A DNA stretch of 64,000 bases, taken from contig CM043698.1 in assembly GCA_023935145.1 (NCBI GenBank), forward strand, positions 80,556,001 to 80,620,000, read 5' to 3'. The notes under the pieces are model-generated. The model ran no database searches. It was not told the origin of the DNA and saw only the letters and a program-made list of their open reading frames with translations. The translations under genes and the position numbers were made by a program. Below, in pieces: positions 11,976-23,700 of the stretch. Within the stretch, counting starts at the first letter, position 1. The number at the start of each line of letters is the position of its first letter. This DNA is from Bretschneidera sinensis (lineage: Eukaryota > Streptophyta > Magnoliopsida > Brassicales > Akaniaceae).

Positions 11976-13800
11976 TGTAAACACCAAATTTTGTTCCAGT
12001 TATTAGAATAGGCCACGTATAAAGCTAGATGACAAGAATTTGGTTCAAAAATTCTCGAATTTGGAGAATCAAGAAACTGAGACTTTTTTTTAGAAAGAAC
12101 TGATTACAAACACAACCTTAATCCCAAAAGACCTGTTTAGACCTAAAACCAGACCATTTAAACCAAAAATCCACTCCAAAACTATTTTATCCATGTCTCG
12201 ACCTGAAAACTCAAACCAAGGTTCTGTCTAGGCCTATTGGGCCAATTGGCCTAGGGTTTGAACCGATCGGTCTAGTCAATGAACCATTCAGTTATTAGTC
12301 ATTACTAGACATAAACTTTATTCAAGATCTTCATTATTGTGGTTCTGGTTTTAATTCAGATAAAGTTGTTACAAAATTAATTATGTAACGTCTCTAGTAA
12401 CCTATTTACACCCATTAACTCCTGATTATACTATTTACCCCCATTTATCCTATAAATACCCCATTCGTCTTCCACACCTACAAATTCTCTACTCCATAGC
12501 TTAGCTATAGTAAATCTTCTGCACACATCCTTCACCTTTACTAGCTGAAACTTTAGCTATTTTACTACAAAAAATCACCAGTTTGGGTATATTTGGGTTA
12601 TTAATTGAGTAATAGGTTAATTTCACCATAAAAACCATCCTTACACTTAAGAACACGAGGCAAAATCATCATATTTTATGTAAACGGTTCACTTTCTTCC
12701 CAAGAACAAGTCATAGAGTTTGAAGCTTGTCCAATCTGAAGGAGCTCTGGATCTATGAGGGCAGCTATACACACCCATGTGTGGTTATCCTAAGCAATAC
12801 AAAAGGTTAATAACCACATCTTCTTCATTGCAATCATAGTTAATTTTGCTATACCACTAAAATGAAGGAATTGAAGTCAACTTGATATTTAGAATATAAT
12901 GGAAGTACAAAAACATATTTATAATGTATGTCACTTAGGATTTAAATTTCATTATGCATGATCTAAGCTCATGACACCATAAAATGTGATATTTCTTGAA
13001 AAGTCTTATTTAAATGTGTGAAATATAACGTGCTTTATGGAATATGTAAGTTTCTGTGATTTTTTGCACCTGACACATCTGGGTCGATCGGTCTCTCTTG
13101 GGATCCATTCGGCCTACGAGTTGAACCAATCGGTCTAAACTATAGACCGATCGGTTCATGCTCTGTTTAGACAGAAACTTCATATATTTTTTTTACTGAT
13201 TTTCACTAGAATGTAATTAATTGTTATTTTCAACATGTTAAAGTGATTTTAATGACTGTTTTTGCTTTCATTTATTTATTATATCATTTTAATTTATTTT
13301 TCCATTTATAGTTAAATTACAAATTGTTATTTGGAAAGCATTTAGTATAATCAAGCCCATTATCCTTGAGAAGAAGTGAATGTTGGATCAGTTATCTCCC
13401 AAGTATACATGCTTTTCCTCCAAATATGATGATTTGTTAAATCATTGCTTTTTGAGTGATTATCTTGTGATTGTGCGCCTTGTATGATAGTGTGGTAATA
13501 GTGACTTTACTTAAAATTTAAGCACTTGTCCAAGAACATAAAGGACTAGGCTTCATCTTAGGTGGGAGATGGAGCTCTAATTTTTTCTTCTTCCATACCT
13601 GAATCTCCTTGCCTAGTTATTTTTTGTGCATAGACCAATGAAAAGGAATTTGGCTCCTTTAATTGTTAAATGGAGATTCATCTCCCGTTATCATTACTCC
13701 GTGCTTGGATGGCAAAAAGTAAAAAAAAAATATGAGTAATACACCCTAACCTAAAAGAGCTTTCTTTGAGAGAGCCCCCTTACTAACTGAAAAATAGCGG
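11976..13800 (+). mobile_element. LTR 2 (3' LTR) of Tat/Ogre-like element 2
   Basis: It starts TGTAAACACC. A TATA box 'cctataaatacc' lies at about 12,451 and its 3' part matches LTR 1. The last shared block is 'ttactaact' (13,781 on) against 'ttactactt' (5330 on). A copia remnant begins about 30 bp later, so the right end was truncated or invaded. U3 and the 5' end differ strongly from LTR 1, so the two LTRs do not look like a pair from one insertion. Confidence 0.7.
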
Positions 13801-13835
13801 TGTATGGTGCGGTACCCACAGACATAGGATTTTTT

Positions 13836-14176
13836 GCCAAGAAAAATTGTACTCTGACTGTTACAGTGCATTACTAACTTCTGAGAATTAAACCAAAAAT
13901 TACCCATAAGACATTGCATCCATATATATATATTACGATCTCTATAAGTGCCACACACTCAGCTTTTGTAGTAGATAAAGAAATTATAGGTTATACGGTT
14001 TCTTTCCAGCTTATAGTACAACCATAAAGAGTGAATACATAACAAGTCAAGGATTTCTTCTTATAACCTACATAATCAGATTTTGCACACCCCACAAATT
14101 CACTACTAGTTTTACTAATATTATACATCAAATAAACATCGCTAGAGCCCTTCAAATATCTGATGATCAATTTCAC
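13836..14176 (-). pseudogene. copia D RNase H fragment
   Basis: The - strand reads 'MKLIIRYLKGSSDVYLMYN', close to the copia 'ILRYLKGTxDxGLxY' block. It continues with 'FVGCAKSDYVGYKKKSLTCYVF', the usual 'GYxDSDYAGDxDxRKSTSGYxF' region. A second frame holds the 'CNSQSTIFLGK' end (family DNQSAIxLAKN). The frame changes between the two pieces and the C-terminus is missing. Confidence 0.8.
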
Positions 14177-14332
14177 TACTTCCTAGTGTATTTTTCCAGG
14201 ATTACTCAAGTATCTTCTAATAACACTAACATAATGTGAAATATTAGGTACTATATTTACCATGGTATACATAAGACTACTTACTACACTAGCATATAAA
14301 ACATGTGACATACATTCCACCACTTCCTCAAT

Positions 14333-15300
14333 TTATGGTGACAACTTTGTTGAAAACTTGATATGTACCGCCAGAGAAGTACATACTGGCTTTTCTTTGT
14401 CCATACCAAAACGTTTAAGAACCTTCTCAATATACTTTGCTTGTGATAAGTACAATTTACTTGCCCATCTTTCTCTATGGATCTCCATCCCCAATATTTT
14501 CTTTGCTACACTCAAATCCTTCATTTCAAATTCACCACCTAATTGAGCTTTCAACCTGTTGATTTTAGACATATGCCTAGATACAATCAACATATCATCA
14601 ACATATAATAATTATCAAGAAGCTTTCTAGAGTAAGCACAACTATCATACTAATTTTTGGAATACCCATTTACAGTGATGAAAGTGTTAAATTTCTTCTA
14701 CCACTGCCTAGAGGACTGTTTTAAACCATATAATGGTATCATTTGGGACTTGCTTTAAATTCAACTTAATACAAAAAAAATTCCATGTTAAGACATTTTT
14801 TTGTTGTAAGTTGGACTTAAAGTAAGTCCCAAACGATGCCAATGACTTCTTCAACAAAGAAATATGGTCTTCATTACCAAAGATAAGATATCCTTAAGAA
14901 TAATTCTTGTAGATCCATTTTTCCAAGTCACCATGTAAAAATGTTGTCTTGACATCTAGTTGTTCAAGTTCAAGTTAAATGTACACGCTTTGGTAAGAAG
15001 AACTTGAATGGAACTATGCTTCACATTAGATGATAATACTTCATGAAAATGTATTTCCTCATTCTAAGCCTTTTACTACCAACCTTGCCTTGAACCTTGG
15101 TGGTTTAATTCAAGAATGCATTCTTTTTGATTGAAAACCCATTTACAGCCAACTACTCGTTTTCTCTTAGGCAATTATACCAATTCCCAAGTCTTATTTT
15201 TATGAGTAGATTCAATCTCCTCATTTATAGCCATTAACCACTATGTAGATTCATTGCCTTTAACTACATTTTTATATGAAATCTGTTCATTTTCTATTGA
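14333..15300 (-). pseudogene. copia D reverse transcriptase remnant
   Basis: The C-terminal RT part is open at 14,333-14,593: 'LGGEFEMKDLSVAKKILGME' followed by 'LSQAKYIEKVLKRFGM', a strong copia match. Further upstream on the - strand, in broken frames up to about 15,250, the RT entry 'AINEEIESTHKNKTWELV' can be read. The catalytic centre lies in a disrupted stretch around 14,600-14,660. Confidence 0.8.
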
Positions 15301-15649
15301 CAAAACATAAGAAATAGTATCTATATACCTCAAAGGTGGCATGATATGTCTCATCTCTATGCCAATAGTTATATTGTTTGGTTGTTTTTCTTATTTATTT
15401 TCTTCTACAGAATCATCATCTTTGTATCACTTGGTTGAACTGGAGGATTCTGTTCACCCTCCTTAGATCTCCCATCTTAAGCTCAACATGTTTATCAATA
15501 CCAAGGTCTGACCCTGCACTATCAATAATAGACTATTTTCTCTTATTTAACATATCATATTCATTATATGTCATATCTCTGCTAATAAACAAATATGGAT
15601 GATTTTGGATTATCTATACACCATAGTCTATACCCCTTCACTCTATCTA

Positions 15650-16335
15650 CATACCCTAAAAATATACATTTCATTGCCCTTGACATCATTCTCATGAGCA
15701 TATGCAGGACAACCAAAAAATCTTAAACCAGAATAATCAACAAAGGTTCCAGACCATACCTCTTAAGGAATCTTCAGTTCAATGGTAGTTAATGGAGACT
15801 GATTCACCAAATAACATATTGTGTTTACTGCTTCAGCCCAAAATATCTTTGAAAGTCCAACATTAATCTGCATGTATCTAGCACATTCCAACAATGTTTG
15901 ACTCATCTGTTTTGCAACCTCATTCTGCTTTGGTGTCTTTTATACAGTGTGGTGCCTCTCTATACCCTCATTCTTGAAGAACTCATCAAATTCACCATGA
16001 TAGAATTCCATGTCATTATCAGGTTGAAGCACTTTTAACTACTTTTTGGTATGTTTTTCAACTATAGCTTTCCACTTATTGAATTTTTTAAACACTTCAT
16101 TCTTATTTTTCGAAAAGTAGATCCACACATTCCTAGAGTAATCATCAATCAAAGTAAAAAAATACAGTAGCCCGCATCGAGAAACTATTGGAGAATGACC
16201 CCAAAAGTTTGAATGTACATAATCCAAGATACTCTTGATTATGTGAATTGCAGTGCTGGATTTTACCCTATGTTGTTTACCAAACACACAATTTTCACAG
16301 AAATTCATCTTGCATGTCTTCACACCCTCCAACAA
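15650..16335 (-). pseudogene. copia D integrase remnant
   Basis: At 16,039-16,335 the - strand reads 'CENCVFGKQHRVKSS', then 'LDYVHSNFWGHSP' and 'FTLIDDYSRNVWIYF'. This is the zinc-binding end and first catalytic block of a copia integrase. In the core, the expected 'HSDxWGP' has become 'HSNFWGH', so the first catalytic Asp is replaced by Asn. The C-terminal half continues to about 15,650 with stops. Confidence 0.85.
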
Positions 16336-16391
16336 TCCTCACTTATTCGAATCATCATACTTATGTCACTCATGTGCCCCAATCGTATAAG

Positions 16392-16865
16392 TCACAACTG
16401 AGTTTTATAAATGTATGAAATCCCAAAAGAAGAAGATACAATAGTACTATGAACAGAACTACCAAGCAAGTGATAAATGCTACCTTGCAATTTCCCTTTC
16501 ATCACTGTCGACGCACCCTTGCTAACTTTAACAAACTCATTTTCTATAGAAAATTTATACCCTTCATTGTCAAAAGTTTCTAAGGAGATAAGATTTTTCT
16601 TCAATTCTGGAATATGCCATGCTTCAATAGCTTTGATAGTATTGTCAAACATTTTGATCCGCATTGCTCTTTCAACTATAATATTCATAGACTTGTTATC
16701 TTTTAACTTTACTCGCCCTTCCTTTTTATGATAGGAAGAGAAATAGTCTCTACTATGAGTTATGTGGAAAGATGCCCTTATATCCAAGATCCAATCATCC
16801 TCAAAATTACAAACATTCACTGCCATAACTGATTCACCATCTGCATCATCAGAAATATCATGCAC
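16392..16865 (-). pseudogene. copia D protease and GAG-pre-integrase
   Basis: A 157-codon open stretch reads 'DDWILDIRASFHIT', matching the copia protease 'WILDSGASxHMT'. The catalytic Asp remains but Ser-Gly has become Ile-Arg. It goes on into the GAG-pre-integrase region ('HIPELKKNLISLETFDNEGY' is the usual 'xPxLKKNLISLGxLDxxGY'). It is continuous with the gag fragment at 16,865-17,122 after a frame break. Confidence 0.85.
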
Positions 16866-17660
16866 TAAGGCAGCATTAACTTCTTTATTATCAGCCTTCT
16901 CTCTCCCCTTTCTTTTTTGAAAAAATTTTCTAGCATGCCATTTTTTTTATGATAATGATACCAACAGAATTTTCTGCTAGTCTTGGATTTAGACCTCAAC
17001 TTGTCTTTATTACTAGACCTTGTCTCATCACTCTTACCTTCAATAACAATCAAACAAACTTCACTATTTTCTACATATGAATTAGACACATTTTTTCTGT
17101 AATTCTTTAGATTGCAGAGCATCGTTCACATCACTAAAAACTATAGTAGATCTATAATACATAATTTTCATATATAGAATGTAAGGAATATAAAAGAATA
17201 AGGGCCTAATCTTCTTCTTCTATCTTAGATCCAATTGCTCTTATATCAAGTATAATTTTATTAAATTCATATATATGATCTATAACAAGTATACATTCTT
17301 TCATGCGAAAAGTGTATAGGTGTTGCTTATGATACAATCGATTCATCAATGATTTCATCATGCATTTCACCTCCAATCTCTTCTATAAACCAGTAGTCGT
17401 TTCTTCATCAATGACATCCTTCAGAACACCATCTCCTAAAGACAACAGAATCATACTGTGTGCCTTCGCCAATAATTCATCATTCAGTTCTTTCTTCATG
17501 GATTCAGACAAATTTTCAACACCTTTGCCATAACCCTATTGAATAAGAAATGCTTGCAGTTTCACATTCCAAAGATTGAACTCTTTAGTTCCATCAAAAT
17601 TCTTAATTTCAAAATTTACAGAATGGTGAAACCCTAATTGAGAAAACTCAAAAATCGAAA
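16865..17660 (-). pseudogene. copia D gag remnant
   Basis: The 85-codon frame at 16,865-17,122 holds 'FCWYHYHKKNGMLENFFKK', which aligns with the copia zinc knuckle 'CxYCxKxGHxxxxC' but has lost most Cys and His ligands. The rest of gag up to the primer-binding site is in broken frames. Confidence 0.7.
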
Positions 17661-17663
17661 TAG

Positions 17664-17675
17664 GCTCTGATACCA
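17664..17675 (-). other. primer-binding site of copia D
   Basis: The - strand reads TGGTATCAGAGC, complementary to the 3' end of initiator Met-tRNA, the usual primer for plant copia elements. It lies just inside the 5' LTR. Confidence 0.85.
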
Positions 17676-17678
17676 CTT

Positions 17679-18060
17679 GTTATGACAGAAAAAATAATAT
17701 AGCAAAAGAAAAACAAACAAAAAAATACATATTTATCGTGGTTCGGTCAAATTGACTTAGGTCCATACTGGAGATGATATGAGTTTCACTATAGAGAAGA
17801 AAGTATATTACAAATAGCTTTGGTGTTTCTCTCAAACCTTAGCTCCCAATACACCTATTCTCACTCTCTGTAACCCTAGTGTCAGGCTAACACAAGGATT
17901 ATATATAAGATTCATATTTTATTGAAACTATGTTGCTACCGTACCGCGGGGGCTCTAACCTCACATCCCCGGATTAATTGGGCCTTTAACCTTTGAGCCT
18001 AGGATAAATAGAATTCAAGACATACTACAATAGTTTCAGTGCCTCTATATTTTTCACACT
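17679..18060 (-). mobile_element. 5' LTR of copia D
   Basis: It begins on the + strand with 'tgttatgacag' beside the primer-binding site and ends near 'tttttcaca'. The inner boundary is firm. The outer boundary is approximate because no second LTR exists for comparison. Confidence 0.6.
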
Positions 18061-19369
18061 TTTTTGTTCCTCTATATCATGTGAGGCTATTTGACAGTTA
18101 TGGGTATTTAGTCATTTCATTTTTCTTAAAACAAAAAATGTAAATGATATGGATGGAAAATATGAGAAAAGAGTTAAGTGCCAACATTTAATAGTTTAAG
18201 GACCCTACACACCAAATTGGTAGTTTGAGGGTATACCCGCAATAATCCTTTTCACTTTTACTTAGTCAAGTAGGTAGGGTTACTCCTTAACCTCCCATTC
18301 TCACAAAAAGAAGAAAGAAAAAGACTAATGGTGTGTTTGGTTTTAGAAAATTGAACCATTTTATGTTTTTATTTTCATAGAAAACAAAAAAAGACATTAA
18401 AATTGTGTTTAGTCATAGAAAACAAAAAAATTATTTTTAGAAAACAAACCTAAAAATGACCTGAATTTAGAAAAAAAAAAAAATTGTTTTCACTATTTCA
18501 GCCAAAAAGATTGAAAAAAATGAAAACACGTGTTTCATACTTAAGTTTACGTAACTACACAAGCCACCCAGGTTCGAATAAGTAGTTTGGGATTTTATAC
18601 ACTCCTATATAAACTTTCTTTTATTTTATTTTCTTTTTCTTTCTTATTGTCGTTCTCTTTCTTGCGCGCGCTTGATTTTTTCTCTCTCTCACTTGATCAA
18701 TTTTGTCTCAATGAATTTTGTACCCTATCATCGATTGACGAAGAAGGAGATCGACTTTGAAGATGGAGATCATGATCCATGTTTGGGCAGTAACTAATTG
18801 AAATTTTCAGTCGTAGATTCGGTTGGAAAAGAGAAGTTGACGGGATAAAAGGCGTTAAGGATGATGGCAGACGGCAACCACTGCAACTAGCAGCTAGGTG
18901 TGAGACCTGCAACGCTTACTGACCCAGATCAAACCCCATTCTAGCCAGGTTATTCTTCTTCTCTGCGACACTGACTGAACCCAGATTAAACCCCATTTCA
19001 ATTTCACTTGGAAGTCCGACTGCTGGACCGTAGCCTCTACCTACCCACTGTCCGTTGTGAACCCGTGCTTCGACGTGAACCACTGTCTCAAATCTTAGCT
19101 CCAACGCAATAGCTAAACCCCTAAATCTTTACTGGTGAGAAATGGTGGTTGTAGTGTATGGATTACGGTTAGATTATGTGTTTACTAATCATATGTAAGA
19201 TCTGTGAAAAAAGTTATTTAAGCTTAACAAAATTTTCTCTCTATTTTAGAAAACACAAAGAAGACAATATGGAAGATCTATGTGATGTAGTAAATAATTC
19301 ACTCTCCAGTAACCTAGTGACACGTGGATTACTCTTCCTCCAAAGACCAGATAATATGTGGTAGCATCA
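18061..19369. other. intergenic DNA, no gene recognised
   Basis: AT-rich sequence. At 18,690-19,110 there is a more GC-balanced patch with short open frames on the - strand, without family features. At 18,325 'gtgtgtttggtttta' resembles the edge of a common plant MITE-like repeat, and a loosely related inverted copy is near 20,115. I cannot support an element there. Confidence 0.5.
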
Positions 19370-19774
19370 ATGATGGGCATGTAGTAGAGCGAATGACGAA
19401 GCTGTAATCATTCACAAATTTCTCACATGCAAAAACGGAAGCAAGATTTCAAGGATTGTGTCGTCCCTGAACACGTAACAAGACCCCTCAAAAGAAAAGC
19501 GGGATCTCAGGGATCACATCATCCTGAGCACGTAATGAACTTGCTTCCTGAACTGCTATAAAAAGGCTTAAGGTATGCAGATCTCGACACAATTCAATTT
19601 CATTACGAACACCATTACTGTTATCATAATCCTTTCCATTTTCTCTCAAAAACTTCGCATCAACAAAGGAATCGAAGAGTCTTCGGAGGCACCACCCCCT
19701 CTCACTTTAGCGACTCTTTGGTTCCTTGCTTTATTCTTGTGCAGACCTCAGGGTTTCAGGCCTCCAACTCAACA
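19370..19774 (+). mobile_element. solo LTR or LTR fragment, Tat lineage
   Basis: It has a TATA box 'ctataaaaagg' near 19,557 and an end 'cctccaactcaaca' at 19,774. Its last 100 bp resemble the end of the Tat LTR at 58,176-58,270 (read on the - strand): both have 'tcggaggcacc' and end 'ggcctccaactcaaca'. No internal region follows, so it is solo or truncated. The left edge is not resolved. Confidence 0.6.
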
Positions 19775-20769
19775 GTAGATTTTCAACATCAACACTATGG
19801 TAACTATAAGAGGTTCTCATAAGACCTTAGATCTAGCATAAAGCAAGAACAAACTTGTTTCGATCTTAGTCAAACTTCGATTTGAAAGGAAAAAAAAAAC
19901 CAAAAAAGTCAAAAAGTTGGTATATGTCTCAAAAAAGAGAATAAATACTATTGTTTGGATTTATAAAGGTCAAAGACATAAAGGAAGCAATATGTATTAT
20001 TGGAGAAAAAATATATGAAGTACTTTCTGGTACATATGATCTTGTGTAGTGATATGAGACAATGTGCAGATCTTATACAAATAACATGCTTTTACCTAAA
20101 GAGGAAACAATAGCACCAAACACAGTTTATCTATTTCCATTTTTAGAAAACATATTTTGTTTTGACCGAGCAAACAAGTTTTCTAAAAGACTGAAAAATG
20201 AAAAATATTTGCATTTTTAAAAACAAAAAACTTTTTTAGAGACCAAAGTTTGGAATCAAATGAAAATAAATTGAGAAAAATGATTAATTTAAAAATGAAT
20301 TGAAATGCTTTTTTTTTTAATGTTTGGCTAGTTGAGGGAGAGGGAGGGAAATGGGGAAAGAAAAAGAGAGAGAAAATAGAGTATTTTGATACCTAACTTT
20401 TTACTTCATTTTATGAAATTCATTTGTAAATTCTATCCGTTTTGATAAAAATTACAACAAACTAATTCAATACCATAGTGAAATTATTTTGAAATAAACT
20501 ACATAATTTGTTATTATTCTAAACATAACAAATTAAAAATACAAGTCGGCCTAGTTTTTTCTGTCGCAGCCAATGTGAATATTGGTCGGGCTTACAGGCT
20601 TGGACGGGCCCCAACCAATGGTCAGGTCAAGTACTGGCCGAGGTCCATTACAATTAAAATCGCAGCATTCTGTCCCTGGGACATCGTCTTAAAAAATCCC
20701 TGGTTCAGTGGCTGGAATATAGTTTTAAAAGATTTTTTCATTAAAAAGAACAAAACGTAAAACTTCGAG
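19775..20769. other. intergenic DNA and putative promoter of the PGPP1-like gene
   Basis: AT-rich. No TATA box is convincing next to the ATG at 20,770. The 200 bp before it hold an A-rich tract but no motif I can assign. Confidence 0.4.
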
Positions 20770-23700
20770 ATGTACACCTCGGTTGCTGCCTTGCCTAACT
20801 GCTATTACTTTATCCCCAACCACTTCCTTCACTTCCGTCAGTCCCATTTGAAGACAAGAAAACCCGCCATTCTCTCCTTTTATAATAACACCAATAGCGT
20901 CTTCTTCTTTTCTCTTCACACAAAACACAGTTGCAGCAGCAGCAAGCAACGAGACCAAAACCTAAACGGCAAAATCAACAACTCAGATTCACTTAGTAAC
21001 TCTATACTCTATCACCAATTCTATTCTCCCATTGACACCACTAACAACACCAACGAAAACCCACAACCTCAAAACCAAGAACCACAAGAATCAGAGCATC
21101 AAATTACAGAGATTAAAACTAGGAGCTGCGAGGTACTTTCCACAAGCATGTGGTGGGTAGACTTGAAAGCGGCATTGGGGCAGAGGATCAATGTTGAGGG
21201 CATTGTTTCTTCGGCTGCGGTGTTGGTGAAGGACCGCCACTTGGCGCTGCCACACGTTGCAGTCCCGGATATAAGGTACATTGATTGGGGCGAGTTGAAG
21301 AGGAGGGGTTTTAAGGGTGTGGTGTTTGATAAGGATAATACGATCACTGCTCCTTACTCTTTGACGCTGTGGGCGCCACTTGGGTCTTCGATAGACTGGT
21401 GTAAAGCTGCGTTTGGGCATGACGTCGCGGTGTTTAGTAACTCTGTTGGTAATTTTAGGCATGACCCATTTGCTGATTGTTGTTGTTCTTGTTGTAGTAG
21501 ACGCTGTTTTGATAGTGTCTCCATGATATGCATATGTGATTTGGTGATTAGGCCTCTTTGAGTATGATCATGATGGTTCAAAAGCGAGGGCATTGGAGGG
21601 GGGGATTGGGATTAAAGTCATAAGGCACAGTAAGTGTCCATTTAAGCTTTAGTTTCATTGCAATATTTTCTCGTTTAGCTGATTTTGTTGCTTCAATTTG
21701 TGTTAGAAGTTAACAGAGGCTAAGTTTTACTTATTTAACATGGCAAACACGATGTCAAATCACTTTCGATTTGTATGAAACGTAATTAGCTTATCTAGAA
21801 TTGATGTGGCTATTTATATGTTACACTACAGAAGCGAAGAAACCAGGTGGGACAGCTGAAGAGATTGAGAAACACTTTGGATGTGCGTCCTCTCAACTGA
21901 TCATGGTAAATATGAATACATATAATTGTTTGAATGGAGTTTTGGCTATGTAAATATCATAATTAAAATTTTGGCAGGTGGGTGATCGACCCTTCACTGA
22001 TATTGTTTATGGGAATCGAAATGGGTTTCTGACTATACTGACTGAGCCATTGACTCTTGCACAAGAACCGTTTATTGTTAGGCAGGTTGGTCTTCCTGTC
22101 ATATTTCTTCTTTTATGCAATTAAGATAATTAATGCAATAATATAGATGAAGATAATTAATGCAATATTATGGATGAAAGAGAGTAACGAGACTAAAATT
22201 GGGCTATAACGCCTTGATCTTTACTTGGTCCACTGCTGCTATCTGCCTCTTGTATAATTTGTTTAATTATCACAGGCCTTCCTCTGTTATTTGATGCCTT
22301 GAAACTACTAGTGCAACAATATTAGCTACAGAAAATTAAGAATAGAAAGGCTTTCACATAACACACACAAATTGATGAGATTTGAGAGAAGAAGAATCAC
22401 TCTTTTAATTTTTATTGATTGATTACTCACTTAATGTGCCAACCTATATATATATAGGCTTCTCAAATACAATTACTAGTAGGATGTGGATTACTAATAA
22501 ACTAACTCTCCCACTAAGAATAGACTAACTAAATTTACTAGAACTAATATAACTAATCCTACTTGGTTTAGGTTTCTAACATTGCCTCTGTGACGACCCA
22601 TCCCGGGTGACTCGAGACGATGTCGTCATGTTTAAGATCAAAGCACGACTAATATATGCAACAACTAATATACCATCATTTGTAAAATACTTACAAAATA
22701 TTTTCTAACTCTTTTCAGAGGAGTTACAACTCTTTCACATATAATCTACAAGATAAACAAATATTTACACAATGGATGTACATGTACAACTTTCTTTCTT
22801 AATTCTTTATTTCTTTCTTTCTCCTTCTTTCTTTATACAGCCTGAGGACGCTAACCATGTGGACTTACCTAAAATTTACTCTGAGTCTTAGGTTAGTAAT
22901 CTACCAATTCTGACCGCAACCTGAAATGATTTAATATTGAGGAGTGAGCTTCACAAGCTTAATGAATTCAATTTACTAGAAGTACTCGATTTATATACTT
23001 CTAGTCATAATTATATCTCAAACATATACATAACTCAATACTTATTCAACTATCAATTCTCATATCTTCTTATTTATCATCATCCAATTCATTAAGTCAT
23101 TCAATTTTTCAAAATTATATAGTATCATTCAATTTATAACTATCATATTTGATAGTATTATCAATATCTTTTTCATAATTACCTCATCATGAGGATCATA
23201 ACATATATCACAATCATTTAATGAATATTATAAATTCAAATCATGTTCATCATTTATCATTTCATCTGTCTCATTATGAGACTCATTTCACATCATCATC
23301 TATCATAATCAATTTGATGCCTTAGCATCTCAATAATGTAAAAATAAACGTGAATACAATCACATCATCATCTCATCATTTAATTTCTTTCTTTCTTTTT
23401 CATCATTTCATTTCTTTCTTTCTTTCTCATCATATCGTACCACATCTCCTCCATACTATCAACGTATGGGTAATCTTTTGGGAACATCTTTCTACATGTC
23501 GATATATTTTATCGAGACCCGCCATGGTTCAGGTCTTCCATCTGTGCATATGATCAATCACATACAAGCAAACATATCATAATATCATACCACTCAAAAA
23601 TCATTTTCTTTCAAAATTCTTTCTTTTCATCATATTAAATCAAATCTTCTTTTCATATTTAATATCAATTCAATAATCAAAATCTCAAGAGATTCCTTTA

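Larger units (their letters stand above)
13830..18060 (-). mobile_element. decayed Ty1/copia element D, 3' end missing
   Basis: Read on the - strand, the order is 5' LTR (17,679-18,060), primer-binding site (17,664-17,675), gag, protease, integrase, RT and RNase H, which is the Ty1/copia order. RNase H breaks off near 13,830 at the junction with gypsy LTR 2, and no 3' LTR is found. Every domain is split by stops or frameshifts. The 'FVTFIDDYSR'-like integrase block resembles Tork/TNT1-type elements, but the lineage is uncertain. Confidence 0.88.

Noticed and set aside
18325..20170. One MITE or larger element bounded by 'gtgtttggt' inverted ends
   Set aside because: The two ends align only over about ten bases and enclose unrelated sequence; the similarity may be chance.
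21091..21462. Antisense open frames (123 and 82 codons) opposite PGPP1 exon 1
   Set aside because: They are shadows of the GC-richer coding exon on the other strand and have no family features.
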